A stretch of 5,841 nucleotides of DNA from Actinomycetota bacterium. GTDB taxonomy: Bacteria; Actinomycetota; UBA4738. Both the position numbers and the translations under genes were made by a program. Location: NCBI GenBank assembly GCA_005888465.1, contig VAYJ01000135.1, positions 1 to 5,841 on the forward strand, in the 5' to 3' direction. Positions within the stretch are counted from its first letter, which is position 1, and each line of letters starts with the position of its first letter. This document shows positions 1 to 5,632 of the stretch, in pieces. The notes beneath the pieces were generated by a model. That model was not told the DNA's origin. It saw only the letters and a program-made list of their open reading frames with translations, and searched no databases.

Positions 1-958
1 TCACGGTTACCACCGTCTGGCGCGCGAGCTCGACGGGCAGCGCACCGGAGTTCAGCACGAGCGCCAGGTTCTTGGCTTCGGCCTCGCTGAACGAGCCCGT
101 GATCTGGCCCTGACCGCCGGTGATCGGGTTCTGGACGGTCGGCGCGGAGACCACGACGTTGTCCAGGACGATCGCGAGCTGCTTGCCGACGAGCCGGGTC
201 GTGAAGTTGACCTGCCAGCCCGGGGTCGCCGTCGTCGTGCTCCCGGCCGGCACGTAGACGGCCGTCGCCTTCGAGAGCGCCGCGCCGGTGATCGCCACCG
301 GCCCCAGCTTGTACTTCGTGTCGGTGCCGGCGTCGTAGAAGCCGTTGCCGTTCGCGTCCTGGAACGCGACGAGGTCACCTGCCGCGTCGGGCGCCGCCTC
401 CGAGAACCCCTTGTCTTGGCGGTAGGGGTCGTTCGGCTGGATCACGCCCGTCGTGAAGGGGAGCGCGGCGACGCTCGGGTCGCTCGCCGACGAGGACAGG
501 ACCTCCCGTTCCTCGAGCCGCGCCGTCTGCCCGATGATCTCCAAGACCCGCTGGACGCTCTGTGCCTTCGCGGCGGCCTGCGCGTCGGCTTGGTTCGCGA
601 AGCAGCCCAGGCTCTTGCCGCTCGAGGACTTCGCGCACCACTGCGAGCCCGAGCGCGACACCGTGCCCTGGCCGCCGAGGCCCGGGAGCTGCACCTGGAT
701 GAGCGGCGGGTTCCCGGTAAGGAGCGAGATGTCCGGCTCGGCGACGCCGAGGGCGTCCACGCGGTCGCGGATCCGGTCGAGCGCCTTCTGCATGACGTCC
801 TTGTCCGTCCCACGCGGCCCGGAGACGACCACCGAGACGCCGCCCACCAGGTCCAGGCCCGGGAGCGGGCGCTCGCCCAGCACGAAGCCGATGGTCGCGG
901 ACACGACCAGGACGCCCACCACGATGAGCGAGGCCGTCAGGCGTCCGGTTCCCTTCAT
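1..958 (-). CDS. secD: Protein translocase subunit SecD, N-terminal part (3' end outside window)
   Basis: SecD works with SecF and YajC at the SecYEG channel, using the proton-motive force to help pull exported proteins out on the outer face of the membrane. The 319 visible residues start with one membrane segment (about residues 7-28), then the family motif GLDLVGG (34-40), an RIRDRVDALGV helix (62-72), IQVQLPG (87-93), IGQTARLE (142-149), YKLGPVAITG (216-225) and the strongly conserved SAPTVQNPITGGQGQITGSF block (271-290) followed by EAKNLALVLNSGALP (294-308). The rest of the periplasm-side domain and the five C-terminal membrane helices lie beyond base 1. The ATG at 956-958 is chosen because it lies just before the signal-anchor helix and 6 nt after the stop of the HD gene. 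Its Shine-Dalgarno is weak, so coupling to the upstream gene is likely. Odd points: a roughly 40-residue insertion with two cysteines (C108, C119) at about 94-133, and an acidic DANGNGFYDAG loop at 201-211. The family call is very secure. Confidence 0.96.
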   Translation of the reverse strand, partial: MKGTGRLTASLIVVGVLVVSATIGFVLGERPLPGLDLVGGVSVVVSGPRGTDKDVMQKALDRIRDRVDALGVAEPDISLLTGNPPLIQVQLPGLGGQGTVSRSGSQWCAKSSSGKSLGCFANQADAQAAAKAQSVQRVLEIIGQTARLEEREVLSSSASDPSVAALPFTTGVIQPNDPYRQDKGFSEAAPDAAGDLVAFQDANGNGFYDAGTDTKYKLGPVAITGAALSKATAVYVPAGSTTTATPGWQVNFTTRLVGKQLAIVLDNVVVSAPTVQNPITGGQGQITGSFSEAEAKNLALVLNSGALPVELARQTVVTV

Positions 959-964
959 CGCCGC

Positions 965-1687
965 CTACAGGAGCGAGGCCCCGTTGATACGGAGCTTGAA
1001 ATGGCAGTCCAGCTGCTCGGCTGCGCGCCGACACATGATCATGCGGTGCAGGAAGATCTCGAAGTACTCCATGACGTGGCTGATCTCCGTGTCGATCGTG
1101 AGCTCCAACGTGATGGTTCGGGCACTCGAGTCTACCCGCAGGAACGACTGTTCGGCGGCGTAGTTGACCCGGTCGTGGATGTCGAAGTCCAGCTGCGCGG
1201 ATTTGCGGACACGGCTGCGATGCACGTCGGACTTGTCGGCCAGGATCACCGCGGCCGAGACGGGGCTCACGGACTCCCCGCCCTCCTCCTCGTGGTTGCC
1301 GATCGCGCCCATGATGAGCGCGAGGTCGGCCGTCTGCATCCGATCCTTCAGCGCGTCGTAGGCGAGGAGCGCGCCCACCTGCCCGTGGGTGTCGCGCGCA
1401 ACCATGTTGCCGATGTCGTGCAGGTACCCTGCGATGCAGGCGAGGCCGGCGAGGCGTCCCTCCATCCCCAGCCGCGACAGGACGTTGAAGGCGATGCGCG
1501 CGGTGAGGTTCGCGTGGCGGAACCCGTGCTCCGTGTAGCCGAGCCCGGCCATCGCCTTGTCGGCGCTCGTGATGAAGCTCGAGAGGAGGGGCTCCTGTTG
1601 GATCTCTTCGATGCTGAGCAGCGACGGCGCGTCGCTCTCGGTCGATGGCTCCCGAGGGGCATCGGGTTGCCGGGCTGTCTGGCTCAC
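965..1687 (-). CDS. HD-superfamily metal-dependent hydrolase in the Sec operon
   Basis: A 240-residue soluble protein with no signal peptide or membrane segment. HD-superfamily proteins are metal-dependent phosphohydrolases, often acting on nucleotides or phosphodiesters; the substrate here is unknown. Visible landmarks are EHGFRH (53-58), LHDIGN (89-94), HGQVGALL (101-108), GAIGNHEE (127-134) and ILADKSDVHRSRVR (148-161). H58, H90, D91 and D151 are the likely core H...HD...D ligands. H101 and H132 fall where bimetal HD enzymes place extra ligands. Residues 1-25 look disordered. About 165-240 form a conserved-looking alpha/beta C-terminal domain (FDIHDRVNYA, ITLELTIDTEISHVMEYFE) that is not part of the HD core. 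The start is GTG at 1685-1687, overlapping the yajC stop in a GTGA, with an AGGAGG 13 nt upstream inside yajC (farther than ideal). SecD begins 6 nt after its stop, so it is embedded in the Sec operon. I recall similar proteins annotated only as phosphohydrolases in Firmicutes and other bacteria; no function is established that I can cite. Confidence 0.9.
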   Translation of the reverse strand: MSQTARQPDAPREPSTESDAPSLLSIEEIQQEPLLSSFITSADKAMAGLGYTEHGFRHANLTARIAFNVLSRLGMEGRLAGLACIAGYLHDIGNMVARDTHGQVGALLAYDALKDRMQTADLALIMGAIGNHEEEGGESVSPVSAAVILADKSDVHRSRVRKSAQLDFDIHDRVNYAAEQSFLRVDSSARTITLELTIDTEISHVMEYFEIFLHRMIMCRRAAEQLDCHFKLRINGASLL

Positions 1688-2043
1688 GACGGCTCGCCGG
1701 CCTCCTCTTCGTCGCCGGCGCCGTCGTCCTCTTCGTCGTCGTCATAGACAAGCTTGCGGCTGATGGCGCTCTTGACGAACCGGATCTCGATGTTGGGCGC
1801 GACCTCCACGGTCACCGACTCGTCGTCCATCTCTCGGACAGTGCCGAAGATGCCACCGATCGTCATGATCTCGTCGCCCACCTCGACGCTCTCGATGAGC
1901 GAACGCTGCTGGCGCTGGCGCCGCTGCTGCGGGCGGATGAGGAGGAAGTAGAACACCGCCACCATGGCGACCAGGAAGAAGATGAGGGAGAAGCTGCTCC
2001 CGCTCGAGGACGAGGCCGCGAGGGGGGTGAAGGATCCGAGCAC
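1684..2043 (-). CDS. yajC: Preprotein translocase subunit YajC
   Basis: YajC is a small single-span inner-membrane protein that associates with SecDF and SecYEG. The 119-residue product has a short serine-rich N terminus (11-19), one hydrophobic helix (about 18-36), the diagnostic basic junction LLIRPQQRRQRQQ (34-46), then the cytoplasmic domain with VEVGDEIMTIGGIFGTVREM (53-72) and VEVAPNIEIRFVKSAISRKL (79-98). The GTG at 2041-2043 is chosen because an AGGAGG sits 5 nt upstream and the reading gives a normal YajC N terminus. The frame stays open further upstream to 2166, but that stretch translates the terminator hairpin and is not YajC-like. The last 19 residues (101-119) are extremely acidic, with 12 Asp/Glu, and are partly encoded by a duplicated 12-nt unit. 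It is the first gene of the yajC-HD-secD unit and overlaps the next gene by 4 nt. Confidence 0.95.
   Translation of the reverse strand: MLGSFTPLAASSSSGSSFSLIFFLVAMVAVFYFLLIRPQQRRQRQQRSLIESVEVGDEIMTIGGIFGTVREMDDESVTVEVAPNIEIRFVKSAISRKLVYDDDEEDDGAGDEEEAGEPS
1703..1738 (-). repeat. 12-nt direct repeat in the acidic tail of yajC
   Basis: The plus-strand word TCCTCTTCGTCG occurs at 1703-1714 and again at 1727-1738, exactly 24 nt (8 codons) apart, so the copies are in the same frame. They sit in a GTC/CTC-rich trinucleotide tract coding for the Asp/Glu tail of YajC. This looks like an in-frame duplication or simple-sequence expansion rather than a functional site. Confidence 0.6.
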
Positions 2044-2048
2044 GAAGG

Positions 2049-2055
2049 CCTCCTC
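2049..2055 (-). promoter_or_regulatory. Strong ribosome binding site of yajC
   Basis: On the minus strand GAGGAGG is followed by a 5-nt spacer and the GTG at 2041-2043. It is the strongest Shine-Dalgarno in the window and decides the yajC start in favour of this GTG over upstream in-frame codons. Confidence 0.85.
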
Positions 2056-2063
2056 GCGCGGGC

Positions 2064-2079
2064 CCGTCCGGCCGGACGG
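2064..2079. repeat. Perfect 16-bp palindrome in the yajC leader
   Basis: CCGTCCGGCCGGACGG is identical to its own reverse complement. It lies 8 nt before the Shine-Dalgarno of yajC. A flanking GCGGG/CCCGC pair (about 2088-2092 and 2058-2062) could extend it as a larger, bulged RNA stem. As DNA it has the symmetry of a dimeric repressor site; as RNA a gapless palindrome needs to open its central bases to form a loop. Function is not demonstrated. In GC-rich DNA short palindromes are common, but 16 perfect bases in a 123-nt gap is notable. Confidence 0.6.
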
Positions 2080-2092
2080 TCGACGACCCGCG

Positions 2093-2118
2093 AAAAAAAT
2101 GGCGGCTCTGCGGCCGCC
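2093..2118 (-). terminator. Intrinsic terminator (or attenuator) between ruvB and yajC
   Basis: In transcript direction the sequence is GGCGGC, a 6-nt loop CGCAGA, GCCGCC, then A and seven T (plus-strand A run 2093-2099). This is a perfect 6-bp all-GC stem with a U tract, the classical factor-independent form, and only on the minus strand. It begins 49 nt after the ruvB stop and fits as the end of the pdx-yebC-ruv transcript. It also lies downstream of the promoter at 2135-2163, inside the leader of the next unit, so it may equally act on yajC-secD transcripts. Confidence 0.75.
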
Positions 2119-2134
2119 CCGACACAGCCAGATC

Positions 2135-2163
2135 ATTCTAGGGTCGGGCCGGTCCATTCGCAA
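2135..2163 (-). promoter_or_regulatory. Predicted sigma70-type promoter for yajC-HD-secD
   Basis: On the minus strand TTGCGA (2158-2163, 4 of 6 to TTGACA) and TAGAAT (2135-2140, 5 of 6 to TATAAT) are separated by exactly 17 nt. The -35 starts 4 nt past the ruvB stop, in the most AT-containing stretch of an otherwise very GC-rich window. The expected transcription start is near 2128, giving a leader of about 85 nt that holds the terminator-like hairpin, the 16-bp palindrome and the yajC ribosome binding site. Prediction rests on sequence match and position only. Confidence 0.6.
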
Positions 2164-2166
2164 CAA

Positions 2167-3213
2167 TCAGAACAAGCCGGCGGGGCGGGCCTCCTCGAGC
2201 CCCAGGTGAGCGAAGGCCGCTGTCGTTGCCACCCGGCCGCGCGGGGTTCGCTTCAGGAACCCGAGCTGCATCAGGTAGGGCTCGTAAACGTCCTCCACGG
2301 TGTCGGTCTCCTCCCCCACCGCGGCCGCGAGCGTCGACAGACCCACGGGCCCGCCCTCGAACTTCTCGACGAGCGTGGACAGGATGGCGAGGTCCAGCTT
2401 GTCCAGGCCGCGGTCGTCCACCTCGAACAGCGCGAGGGCCGCCTCGGCGGAGGCGAGCGTGATGCGCCCGTCCATCCGGACCTGCGTGTAGTCGCGGACA
2501 CGACGGAGGAGCCGGTTCGCGATCCGCGGCGTACCGCGCGAGCGCCGCGCGATCTCGCTCGCGCCGGCCTCGTCCACCTCGACGGCCAAGATACCGGCAG
2601 AGCGCCCCACGATCCGCGCGAGATCCTCCGCCGAGTAGTAGTCCAGGCGCGGCGAGAACCCGAAGCGCTCGCGGAGCGGTAGCGTGATGAGCCCCGGGCG
2701 CGTGGTGGCGGCCACGAGCGTGAACCGTGGAAGGTCCAGGCGGATGCTCCGCGCGGACGGGCCCTTCCCGATCACGACGTCCAGCTGGTAGTCCTCCATC
2801 GCGGGATACAGGATCTCCTCCACCGCCCGCGGCATGCGGTGCACCTCGTCGACGAACAGGACGTCGCCCTCCTCGAGGTTGGTGAGGATGGCGGCGAGGT
2901 CCCCCGCGCGCTCGAGGGCCGGGCCCGACGTCGGGCGGAAGCCGACACCGATCTCGTTCGCGATGATGCCGGCGAGCGTGGTCTTGCCGAGGCCGGGCGG
3001 GCCCGAGAGCAGGACGTGATCGACCGGCTCCCCCCGTCCCTTCGCGCCGTCGATCAGCAGGCCGAACTGCTCCTTCACGGTGGGCTGTCCGACGAACTCC
3101 GAGAGCCAGCGCGGGCGAAGCGCGGCGTCGAAGTCCCGCTCGTCCGACGCCTCCTGCGGCGCGACCACGCGGATCAGGTCCTCGCGCTCCGGGTCGCTCT
3201 TCACGGGGCTCAC
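2167..3213 (-). CDS. ruvB: Holliday junction branch migration ATPase RuvB
   Basis: RuvB is the hexameric AAA+ motor that, loaded by RuvA, pumps DNA arms to move Holliday junctions during recombinational repair. The 348-residue product is of normal family length. Visible are the LRPRWLSEFVGQ entry motif (32-43), Walker A GPPGLGKT (71-78), Walker B VLFVDEVH (118-125), sensor-1 region LVAATTRPG (166-174), the LPLRERFG arginine-finger region (178-185), sensor-2 helix RGTPRIANRLLRRVRD (226-241) and the C-terminal winged-helix DNA-binding domain with GGPVGLSTLA (287-296) and FLKRTPRGR (319-327). All key residues are present. The start is GTG at 3211-3213 within a GTGA overlap with the ruvA stop; GGAG at 3223-3226 is 9 nt upstream. 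It is the last gene of the pdx-yebC-ruv unit, followed by the terminator. Confidence 0.98.
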   Translation of the reverse strand: MSPVKSDPEREDLIRVVAPQEASDERDFDAALRPRWLSEFVGQPTVKEQFGLLIDGAKGRGEPVDHVLLSGPPGLGKTTLAGIIANEIGVGFRPTSGPALERAGDLAAILTNLEEGDVLFVDEVHRMPRAVEEILYPAMEDYQLDVVIGKGPSARSIRLDLPRFTLVAATTRPGLITLPLRERFGFSPRLDYYSAEDLARIVGRSAGILAVEVDEAGASEIARRSRGTPRIANRLLRRVRDYTQVRMDGRITLASAEAALALFEVDDRGLDKLDLAILSTLVEKFEGGPVGLSTLAAAVGEETDTVEDVYEPYLMQLGFLKRTPRGRVATTAAFAHLGLEEARPAGLF

Positions 3214-3779
3214 CGTCCCGCGCTCCGAAGGGCCAGGCGAAGGAGCTCCTCGACCGAGCGGTCGCCGTTGGGCGAGATCGACCCGAGGGCCTCGCGTGCC
3301 TCCTGGGACGACAGGCCGAGCGCCAGGAGGGCCTCGCGGACCTCGCCGATCGGCCCGGTTCCCGACTCCTCACCCGGGGTGCCGAGCTTGTCCTTGAGGT
3401 CAAGGATGATGCGCGCCGCGACCTTCTTCCCCACGCCGGGCGCAGTGCAGAGCGCATCGGCGTCGCCCGAGGCGATCGCGCGGCGGAGCGTGTCGGCGGT
3501 GAGCGACGAGAGGACCGCCACGGCCATCTTCGGCCCGACCCCAGTCACGGTCACGAGGTGGTCGAACAGGCTCCGCTCGTCGGGCGAGGCGAACCCGTAG
3601 AGCACCATCGCGTCGTCGCGTACCTGCAGCCGCGTGTACAGGCGGGCCGGACGACCCTGCGGCGGCAGTGTGGTGAGCGTCGGGCCGGTCACGGTCACCT
3701 CGTAGCCGACGCCGCCGACCGACATCACCACCCGACCGGCGCCCTTCTCGGCGAGGGTCCCCTCGAGGAGCGCGATCAT
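3210..3779 (-). CDS. ruvA: Holliday junction DNA-binding protein RuvA
   Basis: RuvA forms a tetramer that holds the Holliday junction in open square form and recruits RuvB. The 189-residue product shows the three expected domains: the N-terminal OB fold (1-63) with GVGYEV (23-28) and the acidic-pin loop VRDDAMVLYGF (53-63); two helix-hairpin-helix motifs, TGVGPKMA (79-86) and PGVGKKVAARIILDLKDKL (114-132); a variable linker; and the C-terminal RuvB-binding domain (about 144-187, EVREALLALGLSSQEA). The acidic pin reads D55-D56 instead of the E-D of E. coli, so charge is kept. ATG at 3777-3779 is chosen because it gives the exact family N terminus (MIALLEG), overlaps the ruvC stop in ATGA, and has GAGG 7 nt upstream. 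The frame is open much further upstream but that part only shadows ruvC. Confidence 0.98.
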   Translation of the reverse strand: MIALLEGTLAEKGAGRVVMSVGGVGYEVTVTGPTLTTLPPQGRPARLYTRLQVRDDAMVLYGFASPDERSLFDHLVTVTGVGPKMAVAVLSSLTADTLRRAIASGDADALCTAPGVGKKVAARIILDLKDKLGTPGEESGTGPIGEVREALLALGLSSQEAREALGSISPNGDRSVEELLRLALRSAGR

Positions 3780-4291
3780 CGGGCGGCCTCGCGCGCCAGG
3801 GTCCGCAGGCGCGACTGCTGCAGGTGACAGAGCGCCGCCGCCACGGCGTCGGCCGCGTCGGGCTCGTCCGGGACCGCCGCGGGCCCGAGCAGGAGCTCCA
3901 GGCCGCGCCGGACCTGCTCCTTCGATGCGTTCCCGACCCCGGTGACCGCCATCTTCACCTCGAGCGGCGCGTACTCCTGCACGGGGACGCCCGCCTCGGC
4001 CGCCGCGACCATCACCGCGCCCGACGCACGCGCGACGTCCATGGCGCTCCCGGTGTTCCTGCCCCACATGAGGCGCTCCAGCGCTAGGGCCTGCGGCCGG
4101 TGCCGGGCGATCGCCTCGCGAACCGCGACCGAGAGCCGGCGGAGCCGCTCAGCCGGCTCGAGCGACGGCGAGGTTCGCACGGTCTCCCACCAGATGACCG
4201 AGGGCCGCTTCGCGCCGCGCTCGGCGCCGACACAGGCGAGCCCGAGCGCGCGCGTGCCCGGGTCGACACCCAGGATGATCCGATCGAACAT
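3776..4291 (-). CDS. ruvC: Crossover junction endodeoxyribonuclease RuvC
   Basis: RuvC is the dimeric RNase H-like nuclease that cuts Holliday junctions symmetrically. The 171-residue product carries the four expected catalytic acids: D10 in ILGVDPGT, E72 in LALERL, and D145 and D148 in the EPDAADAVAAALCH block (143-156). Basic residues K113 (PLEVKMAVTG) and K124 match the DNA-contact region. The loop after E72 reads ERLMWGRN, whereas E. coli has EQVFMAKN, so the usual phenylalanine is replaced by M75 with a tryptophan next to it. ATG at 4289-4291 gives the normal family start (MFDRIILGVDPG). It follows the yebC stop by 13 nt with only a weak GGA upstream. The stop overlaps ruvA by 4 nt, so the resolvase subunits are translationally linked. 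Confidence 0.97.
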   Translation of the reverse strand: MFDRIILGVDPGTRALGLACVGAERGAKRPSVIWWETVRTSPSLEPAERLRRLSVAVREAIARHRPQALALERLMWGRNTGSAMDVARASGAVMVAAAEAGVPVQEYAPLEVKMAVTGVGNASKEQVRRGLELLLGPAAVPDEPDAADAVAAALCHLQQSRLRTLAREAAR

Positions 4292-4304
4292 ATGTTCCAG
4301 CAGC

Positions 4305-5063
4305 CTACACCCGCTCCCCGACGTGGGCCAGGATCTCTTCGGGGATGTCGAAGTTCGCGTAGACGGCCTGGACGTCGTCCAGGTCCTCCAGGTCCTCGAC
4401 CAGTCGAAGGACGCTCGCCGCGCGTTCGGATCCAACGGGGACGTCGTTCTGCGGGAGCATCGTGAGCTCCGCGGAGGCGACCTGGACGCCCGCGCCCTCG
4501 AGGGCGGTCCGGACCTCCTTCAGGGCATCGGGGCCCGTCACGACCTCCCACTGCTCGCCGAGGTCGCGGAGGTCGTCAGCACCGGCCTCGAGGGTGATCT
4601 CGAGCAACCGGTCCTCGTCCGGCGACGTCGCCTTGTCGAGCTCGATCAGCCCGCGGCGATCGAACTGCCAGGCGACGCTCCCGGGGTCTGCCAGGTTGCC
4701 GCCCACGCGCGTGAACGTGTGGCGAACCTCCTGACCGGTCCGGTTGCGGTTGTCGGTCAGCGCGTGCACGAGGAACGCGACGCCGCCCGGCCCGTACCCC
4801 TCGTACCAGACGTCCTCGTACCTGGCGCCGCCCGCCTCGCCGCTCGAGCGCTTGATCGCGCGCTCGATGTTGTCCCACGGCACGGAGTTGTCGCGCGCCT
4901 TCTCGACCGCGGAGGCAAGCGTCATGTTGCCGTCGATGTTCGGTCCGCCCTCGCGCGCCGCCACCTCCACGGCGCGCAGGAGCTTCGCGAACATGCGCCC
5001 CCGCCGCTCGTCGTTCGCGCCCTTCTTGCGCTTGATCGAGGCCCACTTCGAATGCCCGGACAC
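4305..5063 (-). CDS. yebC: YebC/PmpR/TACO1 family protein
   Basis: YebC-family proteins were long annotated as DNA-binding transcriptional regulators, including regulation of the neighbouring ruv genes by association. More recent work links YebC proteins and mitochondrial TACO1 to translation of difficult proline-containing sequences on the ribosome. The 252-residue product has the signature N terminus SGHSKWASIKRKKGANDERR (2-21), the MFAKLLRAVEVAAREGG helix (24-40), WDNIERAIKR (63-72), and the core YEGYGPGGVAFLVHALTDN (87-105) with NRTGQEVRHTFTRVGGNL (107-124) and the W132-Q-F-D-R-R-G segment. A ferredoxin-like third domain ends in VQAVYANFDIPEE (231-243). Length is typical. GTG at 5061-5063 gives the invariant (M)SGHSKW start, 5 nt after the pdxT stop. 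The Shine-Dalgarno is poor, suggesting coupling. Which subfamily role applies cannot be told from the sequence alone. Confidence 0.97.
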   Translation of the reverse strand: MSGHSKWASIKRKKGANDERRGRMFAKLLRAVEVAAREGGPNIDGNMTLASAVEKARDNSVPWDNIERAIKRSSGEAGGARYEDVWYEGYGPGGVAFLVHALTDNRNRTGQEVRHTFTRVGGNLADPGSVAWQFDRRGLIELDKATSPDEDRLLEITLEAGADDLRDLGEQWEVVTGPDALKEVRTALEGAGVQVASAELTMLPQNDVPVGSERAASVLRLVEDLEDLDDVQAVYANFDIPEEILAHVGERV

Positions 5064-5068
5064 GGCGG

Positions 5069-5626
5069 CTAGTTTCCCAGGGAGAGCGCGAGCTCGTGCA
5101 ACCTCGGGTCGCCGGCGAGCTCCGGATGGAAGGACGCGGCCAGCACGTTCCGCTGCCGCACCAGGACGGGCACGCCCTCGTGCTCGGCGAGCACGTCGAC
5201 GTCGGCACCGACCGCGGTGACGACAGGGGCACGGATGAAGGACGCGCGAACGGGCCCGACGTCCGTGACCTGCACCTCGGCCTCGAAAGAGTCCACCTGG
5301 CGGCCGTAGGCGTTGCGCCGGACCTCGATGTCGATGAGCGACAGGAGCGGGACGTCTTCGTCGAGCCGGTTCGCGAGCAGGATCATGCCCGCGCAGGTCC
5401 CGAAGACGGGCATCCCGGCACGGGCGCGTACCCTGATGGGCTCGACCAACCCGTAGGCGACGGCCAGCTTGGCGATCGACGTCGACTCGCCGCCGGGGAT
5501 GCACAGGGCCTGAACGTCGTCGAGCTCCTCGGGATGGCGAACGAGCACGGGCGTCGCGCCGCACGCCGCGAGCATGCGGGCGTGCTCGCGGAAGTCGCCC
5601 TGCAGGGCGAGGACGCCGGCCTTCAC
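5069..5626 (-). CDS. pdxT: PLP synthase glutaminase subunit PdxT
   Basis: PdxT hydrolyses glutamine and channels the ammonia to PdxS for pyridoxal 5'-phosphate synthesis in the cytoplasm. The 185-residue product is a class I glutamine amidotransferase of normal length. It shows GVLALQGDFREH (4-15), IPGGEST (43-49), the nucleophile elbow GTCAGM (76-81, Cys78), RRNAYGRQVDSFE (103-115), and the catalytic FHPEL (166-170, His167 and Glu169). The complete Cys-His-Glu triad supports an active enzyme. GTG at 5624-5626 gives the usual start; GAGAGG at 5633-5638, overlapping the pdxS stop, is 6 nt upstream. The frame is open further upstream through pdxS, but that is out-of-frame shadow of PdxS. It follows pdxS by 10 nt, as expected for a complex made from one message. 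Confidence 0.98.
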   Translation of the reverse strand: MKAGVLALQGDFREHARMLAACGATPVLVRHPEELDDVQALCIPGGESTSIAKLAVAYGLVEPIRVRARAGMPVFGTCAGMILLANRLDEDVPLLSLIDIEVRRNAYGRQVDSFEAEVQVTDVGPVRASFIRAPVVTAVGADVDVLAEHEGVPVLVRQRNVLAASFHPELAGDPRLHELALSLGN

Positions 5627-5632
5627 CCCGAG

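Noticed and set aside
416..1747. Long plus-strand open frame of 443 codons, with others at 1645-2682, 2839-3600 and 3942-5072
   Set aside because: They lie antisense to secD/HD/yajC, ruvB, ruvA and yebC, have low-complexity Arg/Ala/Gly/Pro-rich translations and no family motifs. They are open because of high GC codon bias in the true genes.
375..1751. Minus-strand 458-codon open frame across secD, the HD gene and the yajC tail
   Set aside because: It is a different frame from three genes with clear family motifs, and its translation is Arg/Gly/Pro-rich noise.
2100..2120. Terminator in the plus-strand direction
   Set aside because: The hairpin is followed on the plus strand by CC and mixed sequence with no T tract, so it is not bidirectional.
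2044..2166. In-frame upstream extension of yajC to a TTG at 2164-2166
   Set aside because: It would translate the terminator hairpin and palindrome; the GTG at 2041-2043 has the strong AGGAGG.
3780..4067. In-frame N-terminal extension of ruvA
   Set aside because: The extension overlaps ruvC out of frame and has no similarity to RuvA. The MIALLEG start with GAGG upstream is the family start.
4292..4435. In-frame upstream extension of ruvC
   Set aside because: This only shadows the end of yebC; MFDRIILGVDPG at 4291 is the normal RuvC start.
5064..5564. In-frame upstream extension of yebC into pdxT
   Set aside because: The SGHSKW N terminus is nearly invariant in the family, and the extension overlaps the catalytic half of pdxT in another frame.
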